NCBI GenBank assembly: GCA_965230275.1
Contig: CBDDKO010000002.1
Span: forward strand, 3,534,001-3,598,000
DNA: 64,000 bases
Direction: 5' to 3'
From: JAJRRS01 sp965230275
Lineage (GTDB): Bacteria; Planctomycetota; Phycisphaerae; Phycisphaerales; Phycisphaeraceae
Shown: positions 53,990 through 64,000 of the stretch, piece after piece
Layout of the letters: every line of letters starts with the position of its first letter
How positions within the stretch are numbered: position 1 is the first letter of the stretch
Program-made: the position numbers and the translations under genes
The notes under the pieces: model-generated
The model's database searches: none
Told to the model about the DNA's origin: nothing
Seen by the model: only the letters and a program-made list of their open reading frames with translations

Positions 53990-56900
53990 ATGAGTGGACG
54001 AAGGATCATCTTGCTGTCTGCCTTGTGCCTGTCGGTGACGGCCGGCTGTCAATCGGGACGAACCACGGGCCCCGATGAGCCGGCCCAACGCGTCGGCTTT
54101 TTTGGCGGCGATCGGCTGAATGATCAGATCGAGGTCCCGCCCGGCATCTCAGATGACGCAATTTCTCCGCTGCAAGGCGACGCGCTATCCAAGGCCAAGT
54201 GGTCGATGCGAAAGATCCTGTCGACGCTGGATCGACCGGCGTACCTGGACCCGTCCGAAGACCAGCCGCCGGTGGATCAGATCGCGGATGAACCGCCGCT
54301 CGCCGCCCAGCTCGCCTATGTTCAGGCGCGCACGGCCTGGCTGGATGGCAACCCCACACTCGCCAAGCAGAAGCTCGAAGCCGCGCTAAGGCTGGTCCCC
54401 GATGAGCCGGTTCTGCTGCGGCTGATCGGTGAGGTCTACACGCGCACGGGTAACCGTATCCGTGGTGCGCAATACTTCCGGCAGGCCGTGGGCATCGAGC
54501 CCGATGATGCCGCCAGTGTCTATGTCCTGGGCCGGTTCGCCTCAGAGAAGGGCGATCACGACGAAGCGATCGTGCTGTTTGATGACGCTATCAAGAAGGC
54601 TGACGATCCGGCGCTAACCGAGTTAGCACATCACTTCTTAGGCAACGCCCTGCGCAACGCGGGCTACATCGACGCCGCAATCGACCAGCTCGATCAGTAC
54701 ATTGAGCTGACAGGCCAGTCGGTTCGGCCGTCTCGCCACGCCCGTGATCGTGTGTTGTTGCGTCGTCAGATCGGCGTGACCTTCCAGTTGTTGGGCGACC
54801 TGAACCTGCGCTTGGATCGGCCCGATGATGCCTTGGAAGCGTACGAACTGGCGCTACGTGCAGGCATTCCCGACCCGGTCAAGCTGGACAAGCGTCAGAT
54901 CTATGCGGCGATGCTCGATGGCGATGCCGAGCTTGCTCGCGGGATGGTCATCCAGCAGCTGAAACGGCAGCGTGGTGATGCGCAGTCGCTGGCGATGGTG
55001 CGCTACGCGGTGAAGCAGGGGATCAGCGCCGCGTCACTCGCCGAGGCGATCGAGTCGGTTTACCAATCACAGGGCCGACCCGCGACGTTGGCGATCGCCG
55101 CCGCGGACGTCCTGCCCGATGAGCCCGCCAAGGCGTTGTTGGCCGATCACCTTCAACTGCAACCCGCGGACGCGCAGGTCTTCCAGCGTCTGCTGCACTA
55201 TTACCTGCTCCCCGCTGATCAGGTGCCGCATACAGACCAGACACTTAAAGAGGCCGCCGACCTCACCGCTCAGCTGATGGCCTCTGCGCCTTCGATGGCC
55301 GATACCTACGGCTCGAGCCTGGTGACCCATGCCCCTGATACCCGGGCGTTGCTGGACGTCATCGAGCGATCCGCCGAGCAAGGCAAGACGATGCACGTCG
55401 TCTTGCGGGGCCTGTGCCTGGCAGTGCTGAGCCGGTTTGACCAGGCCCGCGAGCAGTTCGAGTTGGCGGTGGAGCAGGACGAGGGCCTGGCGGTCGCGCG
55501 GATCGAGTTGGCGAAGGTGTTGGTCGTGCAGGATCAGTTCGATCAAGCGGCCGAGGTGTTGGAGCCCTTGTCGGAATCGGATGAGACCGGGGTGATCCTG
55601 CTGCGGGCGCGTGTGCTTGCCGAGACCGATCGGACGCAGGACGCTGTGGACCTGCTGGAGCGTGTGATCCGTCAGGGTGATGCCGACGCGAAGCTGGTGA
55701 TCACCAAGGCGAACCTGGAGATACGCCTGGGCCGAGTCGAAGACGCCGAGCAAACCCTTCAGGATGCGCTCAACGCCCAGCCAGAGTCCGAACCGCTATA
55801 CGGGGCGCTGCTGGACCTTTATGATCCCGAGCCGGGCAGGCAATCGGTCATCAAGGATCAGACGGCCAAGTGGCGCATCCTGGTCAAGCGGCTACTCGGC
55901 ACGATCCCCAACAGCCGAACCGGCCGGCTTGTCCAGGCGCAACTGCACGACGCCAGCCGGAACTACGACCGGGCGATCGCGATCCTAGAAGGGCTGCTTA
56001 CCGAAAACGCCAACGACCCCAAGGCGATGACGCAACTGCTGGATACCTACCACGCCGCCGGCCGCAACGGTGAAGCGATCGCGCTGTTGGAAAAACGTCT
56101 TGAGGCTCAGCCGGATAACGCGCTGCTACTTCAGATCGCGATCCGGTTCTACAGCCAGGCCGGTGATCAGGAGCGTCTGTTCGAGGTCCAGGAGCGCCTG
56201 CTATTACTTGAAGAGGATACGCCACTACGGGCAGGGCAACTCGCTGTGCTCTACGCGCAGTGGGGCAAACACCAACTGGTGATCGACACGCTCAGCCCGG
56301 TGCTCGCTGAGGATGAGGTCGAGAACGCGGTCTTGATCGTGAATCTGATGGCTTCGTCGATGTACGAATTGGGTCAAGCCGAGGATGCGGAACGATTGAT
56401 CCTGGAGTCGGCCAAGCGGTTCGAGGCGTTCGATGCGGAGCTTCATTACATGTTGGCGGTCAAGCTCAGCACCCACGGGGAGCCGGAGCGGGGCGAGCAG
56501 ATCATGCGGGACATCCTCGTGAAGCACCCGGACCACGGGCCGACGAACAACGGCCTGGGCTACGCGATGCTGACACGCAACGAAGCCCCGGCGGAGGCGT
56601 TGAAGCTGATCCAGCGGGCGGTGGATAGCGAGCCGGGCAACGAGGCATACATGGACTCGCTGGGCTGGGCGTACTACAAGCTCGGGCGTTTCGAGGACGC
56701 GGAGGTCTGGCTGAACAAAGCCAAGCAGGCGTCGCTGACGCAGTACCGTGCGGCGCGTGGGCAGGCCGGCTCCGCGACACTGGCGGTGGTCACCGACCAT
56801 CTGGGTGACGTGCTCCATCAACTCGGCCGTGAGCCTGAGGCCTTGCGTGCCTGGGCCGAGGCGGGCAATTACCTGCGTCGCGTGACACCGGAGGAAATGT

Positions 56901-57133
56901 CGTTCGATCCTGAGCTCGTGAGTATGCGAGAAAGGTTGTCGGACAAGATCAAGGCGGTGCGTGCGAAGGAACCGGTCCCGGTTTCAGAAGTAGTAGGGGA
57001 GCCTGACGCGCCGAAGCCGAAAGAGGCTCCAGTCCCCGAAAGCGATGTTGAAGCGGTCCCTGAAACCGAGCCGGAACTCAGCCCCATAGATCAGGCTGAC
57101 ACTAAGCCCCCGGCCGCCCCGGTAAGGCCTTGA
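53990..57133 (+). CDS. Large TPR-repeat lipoprotein
   Basis: 1047 residues. A lipoprotein signal (ILLSALCLSVTAGC, Cys19) is followed by TPR-type helical repeats over nearly the whole length, for example LRLIGEVYTRTGNRIRGAQYFRQAV, FDQAREQFELAVEQDEGLAVARIELAKVLV, ALLLQIAIRFYSQAGDQERL and YMDSLGWAYYKLGRFEDAEVWL. The end is a low-complexity Pro/Glu/Val tail. It is an envelope scaffold of unknown partners, probably in the same transcription unit as hisG (26-base gap). Confidence 0.82.
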   Translation: MSGRRIILLSALCLSVTAGCQSGRTTGPDEPAQRVGFFGGDRLNDQIEVPPGISDDAISPLQGDALSKAKWSMRKILSTLDRPAYLDPSEDQPPVDQIADEPPLAAQLAYVQARTAWLDGNPTLAKQKLEAALRLVPDEPVLLRLIGEVYTRTGNRIRGAQYFRQAVGIEPDDAASVYVLGRFASEKGDHDEAIVLFDDAIKKADDPALTELAHHFLGNALRNAGYIDAAIDQLDQYIELTGQSVRPSRHARDRVLLRRQIGVTFQLLGDLNLRLDRPDDALEAYELALRAGIPDPVKLDKRQIYAAMLDGDAELARGMVIQQLKRQRGDAQSLAMVRYAVKQGISAASLAEAIESVYQSQGRPATLAIAAADVLPDEPAKALLADHLQLQPADAQVFQRLLHYYLLPADQVPHTDQTLKEAADLTAQLMASAPSMADTYGSSLVTHAPDTRALLDVIERSAEQGKTMHVVLRGLCLAVLSRFDQAREQFELAVEQDEGLAVARIELAKVLVVQDQFDQAAEVLEPLSESDETGVILLRARVLAETDRTQDAVDLLERVIRQGDADAKLVITKANLEIRLGRVEDAEQTLQDALNAQPESEPLYGALLDLYDPEPGRQSVIKDQTAKWRILVKRLLGTIPNSRTGRLVQAQLHDASRNYDRAIAILEGLLTENANDPKAMTQLLDTYHAAGRNGEAIALLEKRLEAQPDNALLLQIAIRFYSQAGDQERLFEVQERLLLLEEDTPLRAGQLAVLYAQWGKHQLVIDTLSPVLAEDEVENAVLIVNLMASSMYELGQAEDAERLILESAKRFEAFDAELHYMLAVKLSTHGEPERGEQIMRDILVKHPDHGPTNNGLGYAMLTRNEAPAEALKLIQRAVDSEPGNEAYMDSLGWAYYKLGRFEDAEVWLNKAKQASLTQYRAARGQAGSATLAVVTDHLGDVLHQLGREPEALRAWAEAGNYLRRVTPEEMSFDPELVSMRERLSDKIKAVRAKEPVPVSEVVGEPDAPKPKEAPVPESDVEAVPETEPELSPIDQADTKPPAAPVRP

Positions 57134-57307
57134 TTGGGCTGATTTATCAGCAGACAAACCTATCTTTCTAGGCCACTTTGGCCCCCTGAAAAACTGGCTG
57201 ATCCTGGCAAGTTCTGGTATCATCAAACGTCACGAAAACACCTTATTTATCAGGGGTCTGCCGCGTTTTGGGCACGCCCCGATCGGCTGGCAAAGGCACA
57301 TAAACAC

Positions 57308-59869
<2,562 letters not shown>

Positions 59870-59900
59870 CCGGCGGCATCCGGTGGGAAGGAGACAATAG

Positions 59901-61151
59901 ATGAGTGGTATTTCGGTCAGGTGTTGGTGTGTCTTCGTCCTGTTAAGTATCTGTGCTTTTGCATATCCGATACATGCCCAACCTAGCATCGTTGAGGTAT
60001 TGGAAGGGAAGTCGCTTAACCCATCTGAGGTGGACCCGTCTATCCTCGACTTCTTCGAGAGGTTTAGTAAAGGACTTGTCGCACAGGACACTGATTCAGT
60101 GGCCGCGTTGATAGATACCGACGCACTGTGCGACGAGATCGAGAGATGCATGCCGAAGTCTAAGACTCAACCCTTGGATAGGGAATTTTTCAAACAGCAG
60201 GTTTTGCCGGTCTTAGCCCACGACCTGTGTCGCCCCGAGGTAGGCATGTCGTGGGATCGTATTCAGATTAAGGCTGTGAATAAAAGCGATGACAATGCTA
60301 TTGCGGTTACGGCAAGGCACTGGGATCATGAGGGCATCGGGTCGAAGGTGACTTGGCACCTTCTCAATGGCGATCAGGGTATGCGTCTTTACGACGTGAA
60401 CCAGATCGATGTCGGGGTCCATTGGTCACGTGTGATGGCCGCTTCGATGCTACATGTGGTCGGAGGTAACCCCGAGGCACTGGTGGCGATTGGGCTGATG
60501 TATGACGGCATGCTGTCCGCGGCCCAGGGTGATATCGAACTGGCGATCGAGCAATTGGAAGCGGTGGATAGCGATGCTTTGCCGGAGGCTTTGCGTGGGA
60601 TGGTGTTTGTCGTTCTTGGTGGAATCTACATGGATCAGGGCGAGCCGACTCGGGCCCTGACTTACCTAGACCAAGCGGCTTCACTGGAAACGCCCCTTCC
60701 CATCGGCCATTTCCAACGAGCCGTGGTCTTGAATGAGTTGGGGCGGCATGGTGAAGCATTGGTCGAAGCCGATCGGTACGCGAAGCTCGTTGGTGTCGAT
60801 GCCGACGTGTTGGCCGTGGTTGGCGACGCCTATGTTGGAACAGACCGTTTTGATATGGCCGTCCGTGCTTTTAAGAAGGCGCTGGAGGATGATCCACAGC
60901 ACTTTGAATCCCTGTGCAAGTTGTTGATGTGGCTGCCTGATGATGGGAAGGATGCGTTTAAGCAGTACTACCAGAAGGTCGAACGGCGGTCTGAAGTCGG
61001 TAAGGAGATTGCCGAAGTCTTGAATGACATCCCAGACCCGGTGTCGCTCAAGGCGCTGTTGGCTATCCATGAGGACTTGAACCCGCAAGACGAGTGGATA
61101 AAGAAGTATACTACTGCCGGCCAGGATGCTGAGGGCACCAGTACTGAGTAA
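59901..61151 (+). CDS. Exported TPR-like protein
   Basis: 416 residues. A signal peptide (VRCWCVFVLLSICAFAYPIHAQ) is followed by a roughly 150-residue domain without known motifs (FSKGLVAQDTDSVAALIDTDAL, a NTF2-like or DUF-like pattern) and a TPR stretch (about 210-330) with IYMDQGEPTRALTYLDQAASL and RFDMAVRAFKKALEDDPQHFESL. Probably periplasmic. Shine-Dalgarno AAGGAG precedes 59901. Function unknown. Confidence 0.7.
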   Translation: MSGISVRCWCVFVLLSICAFAYPIHAQPSIVEVLEGKSLNPSEVDPSILDFFERFSKGLVAQDTDSVAALIDTDALCDEIERCMPKSKTQPLDREFFKQQVLPVLAHDLCRPEVGMSWDRIQIKAVNKSDDNAIAVTARHWDHEGIGSKVTWHLLNGDQGMRLYDVNQIDVGVHWSRVMAASMLHVVGGNPEALVAIGLMYDGMLSAAQGDIELAIEQLEAVDSDALPEALRGMVFVVLGGIYMDQGEPTRALTYLDQAASLETPLPIGHFQRAVVLNELGRHGEALVEADRYAKLVGVDADVLAVVGDAYVGTDRFDMAVRAFKKALEDDPQHFESLCKLLMWLPDDGKDAFKQYYQKVERRSEVGKEIAEVLNDIPDPVSLKALLAIHEDLNPQDEWIKKYTTAGQDAEGTSTE

Positions 61152-61211
61152 TCTATCAGCATCAGCGCGTCTTGTACCAGGATGTCAGTCATTCGTAGGC
61201 CAGAGGCAGAC

Positions 61212-61592
61212 ATGAAGCTAGAAACCCCCGACCGTCATTACGAATCGATCGACGACTACACGATCGCCGAGGCGGTGAACGCGGTCGCGGACATGAAGAC
61301 GGAGTTCGCGATCCTGACGCTGGATAACGGCTCGTTCATGCAGACGGCGGGGGGCACGTCGGGGATGGTGCTGGAATACCGTGTCGAACCAAGCGGTGAG
61401 CATTACACGGCCAAAGGAGAAACACTCTCGGCCGAGGACGTGATCGCGGCGTTTGAATCGTTCGCGTCCGGCGACGGGATCTTCAAAGAGGTCGCCGACT
61501 GGCAGCCACTTGAAGAGACAACGTCCGCGGGGTGCGGCTCGGCGGTGCTGCTGCTCGTAGCGCTGCCGGGCTTGGTATACCTGTTGGCTTGA
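61212..61592 (+). CDS. Hypothetical protein with C-terminal membrane helix
   Basis: 126 residues. Starts MKLETPDRHYESIDDYTIAEAVNAV; a beta-rich segment (EFAILTLDNGSFMQTAGG, VLEYRVEPSGEHY, LSAEDVIAAFESFASGD) and a hydrophobic C-terminus (SAVLLLVALPGLVYLLA). The pattern of strand-hairpin-helix recalls small planctomycete proteins without an assigned function. AGAGG lies about eight bases before 61212, which is preferred over 61182. Confidence 0.65.
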   Translation: MKLETPDRHYESIDDYTIAEAVNAVADMKTEFAILTLDNGSFMQTAGGTSGMVLEYRVEPSGEHYTAKGETLSAEDVIAAFESFASGDGIFKEVADWQPLEETTSAGCGSAVLLLVALPGLVYLLA

Positions 61593-61608
61593 TGCGTCTG
61601 ACTACGTT

Positions 61609-62415
61609 TCAGGCCTGTACGGGCTGCGCCTCGTGCCGGCGGAGCGCGATCTCGCGGGAGAGGTCGGCCATCGATTCCATTGACCCGATCCCCATCCGGC
61701 TAGGCGGCAGCCAGCACAACGCGATCATGGACAGCAGCAGCGCTGCTGCGGTGTACAGCCAGAAGTTCCACGCCTGTACGAACACGGCCAGCCCCGTGTA
61801 GGACAGCAGGAAGCTCAGCGCCGACTTCGGCAGCACCCGAATAAACGTCTGCCCAAGTACTTTCAATATTAGTGCCGACTCGGTGGTGATCTGGCCAACC
61901 AGCGGTGGGCAGCTCTGGTAGAGCAGGGTTCCGAAGTAATCGGGGTTGCTGCGCATGACCTCGTCGATGGAGGTGGAAGGCAGGATCGGCTGTGCCGCTC
62001 CGCCGGCATGGTACATCGCGGCCCTCAGCGTCAGAAATACTCCGGCCTCCTCGCAGTCCCGCCCGGCGATACGAAGCGGCAACGGGTCCAGCATCCACCC
62101 ACCGCATGAAACGACAAACTCACAGATATCACCCAGCGTGACTTGGTCGGAACTTCGGACAAGAGCGCGCCACTGGAGGGGGTCGATTTGCGCCTGGTAG
62201 GTGTCGGCCAGCCACTGCCGCAGGCATTTGAACTCCTTGTAATCGAAACAATCCGTGGCATCGGCCCAAGCTGCGAGAGTCATCTCCATACTGAATGGGC
62301 GCTCGGGGTCTTCGATGAACCAATTAACCTGCGCCGACACTTCGAATCCGGCGAAGATATCCGCCGAGGTAGCGGGGCGGTAGTGCGGCTGGTAATAATC
62401 CCAAGACTCGGGCAT
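61609..62415 (-). CDS. Hypothetical membrane protein
   Basis: 268 residues, convergent with the previous gene. The N-terminal 190 residues are soluble (SADIFAGFEVSAQVNWFIEDP, QWLADTYQAQIDPLQWRALVRSSD) and resemble no family I know. A hydrophobic segment (SFLLSYTGLAVFVQAWNFWLYTAAALLLSMIAL, about 200-235) with one or two helices precedes a short cytoplasmic tail. Start at 62415. Confidence 0.6.
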   Translation of the reverse strand: MPESWDYYQPHYRPATSADIFAGFEVSAQVNWFIEDPERPFSMEMTLAAWADATDCFDYKEFKCLRQWLADTYQAQIDPLQWRALVRSSDQVTLGDICEFVVSCGGWMLDPLPLRIAGRDCEEAGVFLTLRAAMYHAGGAAQPILPSTSIDEVMRSNPDYFGTLLYQSCPPLVGQITTESALILKVLGQTFIRVLPKSALSFLLSYTGLAVFVQAWNFWLYTAAALLLSMIALCWLPPSRMGIGSMESMADLSREIALRRHEAQPVQA

Positions 62416-62505
62416 GCGGCGTCTCCTAGCACGCCATGCTACCGCCAGGCGGCGGGTGAATCCATCGTCATCACTAACCGCGGAATCGGGTCCGCTGTAT
62501 GACCG

Positions 62506-63165
62506 CTATACACCCTGCTCCATCCCCCGCACCGCCGCGAGGGTGAATTGATGGATGTGTTCGGCCAGGTCGTCCAGGGCCTCGGGGGTGTAGCGTTGGT
62601 CGGGTTCGAGGCGGTTGATCAGTGGCAGGGCCAGGTGGTGGAAGTGGCATTGGGCGCTGACGCTCATGGCGCAGTTGCGGGCTTGCTCTTCTGAGGTTCC
62701 GTCCGGCATCAGGTCCAGCAGGATGCAGATCAGCCCGCCGTAGACGCGCTGGACCGAGACATCGATCAGGCGGTCCAGCGCGGGGGTGGGGTGCATCATT
62801 TCGTGGGACATGAGCTTGGTGAGGTCGGTCAGCTTGCCGTCCCTGAATTGGTGGTCGAGCATCGTGCGGATGAACAGGTACAGCCGGCGCTCGGGGGACT
62901 GGTCGGCGTGGAAGTTGCGGGCCTTATCCATCACGACGAATGGGTTGGATTCGTTGGAGCGCATGCGCGCGTGGTCGAAGGCCGCGTCGTAGAGCGCCGC
63001 CTTGTGGCCGAAGTGGTACTTCACGGCCGAGACGTTCGCGTCGGCGGCTCGGCAGATATCGCGCACGGTGGTCTTGCGGTAGCCACGCTCGGCGAAGATG
63101 GCGACGGCGGCGTCAAGCAGTCGTCGGCGCGTGTCTTGCTGCGTTGTGGGCTGAGTTGGCTTCAT
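62506..63165 (-). CDS. TetR-family regulator with CecR-like C-terminal domain
   Basis: 219 residues. The N-terminal HTH is RRLLDAAVAIFAERGYRKTTVRDICRAADANVSAVKYHFGHKAALYDAAF (about 14-63). The C-terminal part (LDHQFRDGKLTDLTKLMSHEMMHPTPALDRLID) matches the CecR/DUF1956 type, which senses unknown ligands and often represses efflux pumps or nearby enzymes. It overlaps the 3' end of the upstream DUF1569 gene by 53 bases, so the two are likely co-transcribed. Confidence 0.85.
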   Translation of the reverse strand: MKPTQPTTQQDTRRRLLDAAVAIFAERGYRKTTVRDICRAADANVSAVKYHFGHKAALYDAAFDHARMRSNESNPFVVMDKARNFHADQSPERRLYLFIRTMLDHQFRDGKLTDLTKLMSHEMMHPTPALDRLIDVSVQRVYGGLICILLDLMPDGTSEEQARNCAMSVSAQCHFHHLALPLINRLEPDQRYTPEALDDLAEHIHQFTLAAVRGMEQGV

Positions 63166-63649
63166 GGGATTCGGTTGCCGGCAGCAGGAAGCTGAAGTGC
63201 ATTTCCGCGTGTCGGCAGTGTAGCTGGACCCACTGCTCGTGTGTCAGCTTTCCGAAGATCGGGCTGGCGTGCGTCATCTTCTTCTGCTTGGCCCGCTCGA
63301 CCGAGTCGCTAAGGTGCTGGACCGCGTCTTCGAGTTGTGTCGCCGGGTCGGGGTCGAACGAGGCCTTGGCGACGGGGGGGATTTTGATCTTCCCGGCGGG
63401 GATGCCCTTATTCAGCACACGGCCCCTGATCAGCCGGCCCAGCACCCGCAGCGGCAGGGGCACATTGAACTTGAAGCCATCGATGGACGCATCGATCAAG
63501 AGCGTCACATGCTCGATATTCTGTGCCGCGGTCCAGTTGCCGGACGTCTTGATGCCCTGTCCAGCCATCATCCGGATGTCCCGGGCCAAATCATCTAAAT
63601 TGTTGTATTTAAGGGTCCTACGATCCACCGCCGTGCTTTTTCCGCCCAT
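63113..63649 (-). CDS. DUF1569 (DinB-like) protein
   Basis: 178 residues. The four-helix DinB-like pattern is visible: TSGNWTAAQNIEHVTLLIDASIDG, a central RVLGRLIRG segment and the C-terminal GKLTHEQWVQLHCRHAEMHFSFL stretch with the metal-ligand-like His pattern of DUF1569. Function unknown. Its 3' end overlaps the start of the TetR gene by 53 bases in a different frame, the longest overlap in the window. Confidence 0.75.
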   Translation of the reverse strand: MGGKSTAVDRRTLKYNNLDDLARDIRMMAGQGIKTSGNWTAAQNIEHVTLLIDASIDGFKFNVPLPLRVLGRLIRGRVLNKGIPAGKIKIPPVAKASFDPDPATQLEDAVQHLSDSVERAKQKKMTHASPIFGKLTHEQWVQLHCRHAEMHFSFLLPATESHEANSAHNAARHAPTTA

Positions 63650-63718
63650 TGGGATGCTCCTGGTTAGAGGGACTATTTACTGACCAACCATTCAAACATC
63701 TGTTTTAATTCCTGTCAA

Positions 63719-63753
63719 TAAAAAACCCGCCAAAAAAGTTTGGCGGGTTCCGT
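63719..63753 (-). terminator. Terminator of rpsI
   Basis: AACCCGCCAAA pairs perfectly with TTTGGCGGGTT around AAAG. On the minus strand it is followed by TTTTTTATT. It lies about 40 bases after the rpsI stop codon and is the best terminator in the window. Confidence 0.9.
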
Positions 63754-63793
63754 GGAAAGTAATTTTGCTTCCGAGCGTAACTTCCGGAGGGGA

Positions 63794-64000
63794 TTAACGC
63801 TTGGAGAACTGGAAGCGACGGCGGGCGCCGGGCTGGCCGGGCTTCTTACGTTCGACTTCACGTGGGTCACGGGTCAGCAGGTTGTTGGCCCGGAGGGTGG
63901 CTTCGAGGGTCGGGTCGTAACCCTTGAGGGCACGGGCGACGCCGAGCAGGATGGCTTCTGCCTGGCCGGTGATGCCGCCGCCGTGGACGTTGACATGCAC
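63794..64000 (-). CDS. rpsI: 30S ribosomal protein S9, C-terminal part (gene runs off the window)
   Basis: Sixty-eight C-terminal residues are present, ending RKKPGQPGARRRFQFSKR, the invariant S9 tail whose last residues reach the P-site tRNA. The preceding GGGITGQAEAILLGVARAL segment and LTRDPREVERKK are typical. The ATG at 64000 is an internal Met; the real start is outside the window, where rplM would be expected. A strong terminator follows at 63719-63753. Confidence 0.92.
   Translation of the reverse strand: MHVNVHGGGITGQAEAILLGVARALKGYDPTLEATLRANNLLTRDPREVERKKPGQPGARRRFQFSKR

Overview
The window comes from a high-GC bacterium that looks like a planctomycete of the class Phycisphaerae. 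Pointers are PEP-CTERM sorting tails on proteins that also carry dockerin-like calcium-binding repeats, HEAT- and TPR-repeat lipoproteins, a secreted Gfo/Idh/MocA oxidoreductase, an archaeal-type prolyl-tRNA synthetase, and proteins with histone H1-like lysine-rich tails. Genes are densely packed, housekeeping and uncharacterised genes alternate, and there is no prophage, integron, CRISPR array, rRNA or tRNA that I can see.

Layout. 1-8.6 kb: end of a KDPG aldolase gene, a DUF2617-like protein, a HEAT-repeat protein plus small membrane protein, a zinc-ribbon protein, a PEP-CTERM protein with six dockerin-like repeats, an AAC(3)-family acetyltransferase and RNase Y behind a long structured leader. 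8.6-16.8 kb: a zinc-ribbon membrane protein, an unknown protein, an overlapping three-gene operon (DUF2752 plus two lipoproteins), phosphatidylserine synthase, a PTS-type regulatory cluster (DUF502, hpf, ptsN, ptsH) and a Kelch-like secreted protein. 16.8-25 kb: tyrS, two small lipoproteins, typA, a Gfo/Idh/MocA oxidoreductase, dus and divergent pyk. 25-36.9 kb: a largely gene-free 0.7-kb stretch, a DUF5678/retropepsin pair of lower GC, folC, serS, a HEAT-repeat protein, a nucleotidyltransferase, proS, thrC and lspA. 37-46 kb: a NxxGxxAF/PEP-CTERM protein, a DksA-like protein with an H1-like tail, a thioredoxin-fold protein, leuD, an HtrA-type protease, a family-4 glycosyltransferase, a PEP-CTERM gene remnant, an HTTM membrane protein and rpsT. 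46.5-57 kb: a candidate structured RNA, then nusA, infB, ylxP-like DUF503, rbfA, a HhH-GPD glycosylase-like gene, hisG and a large TPR lipoprotein, all on the + strand. 57-64 kb: gyrB, a TPR protein, two unknowns, a TetR regulator overlapping a DUF1569 gene, and the 3' end of rpsI.

The most interesting signals are not protein genes. (1) A promoter, hairpin-rich RNA and two terminators upstream of nusA (46456-46808) contain four CAGGAA motifs, two of them in hairpin loops, as in CsrB-type sponge RNAs; the same sequence could instead be a NusA-sensing leader. (2) RNase Y is preceded by about 520 nt of probably transcribed, hairpin-rich leader with a promoter and paired upstream repeats. (3) Several families of short intergenic repeats sit at gene starts and appear to have supplied new N-termini or leaders. 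(4) A single symmetric -10 box apparently drives divergent dus and pyk, with dus leaderless. All functional claims rest on reading motifs by eye; no database search was possible.
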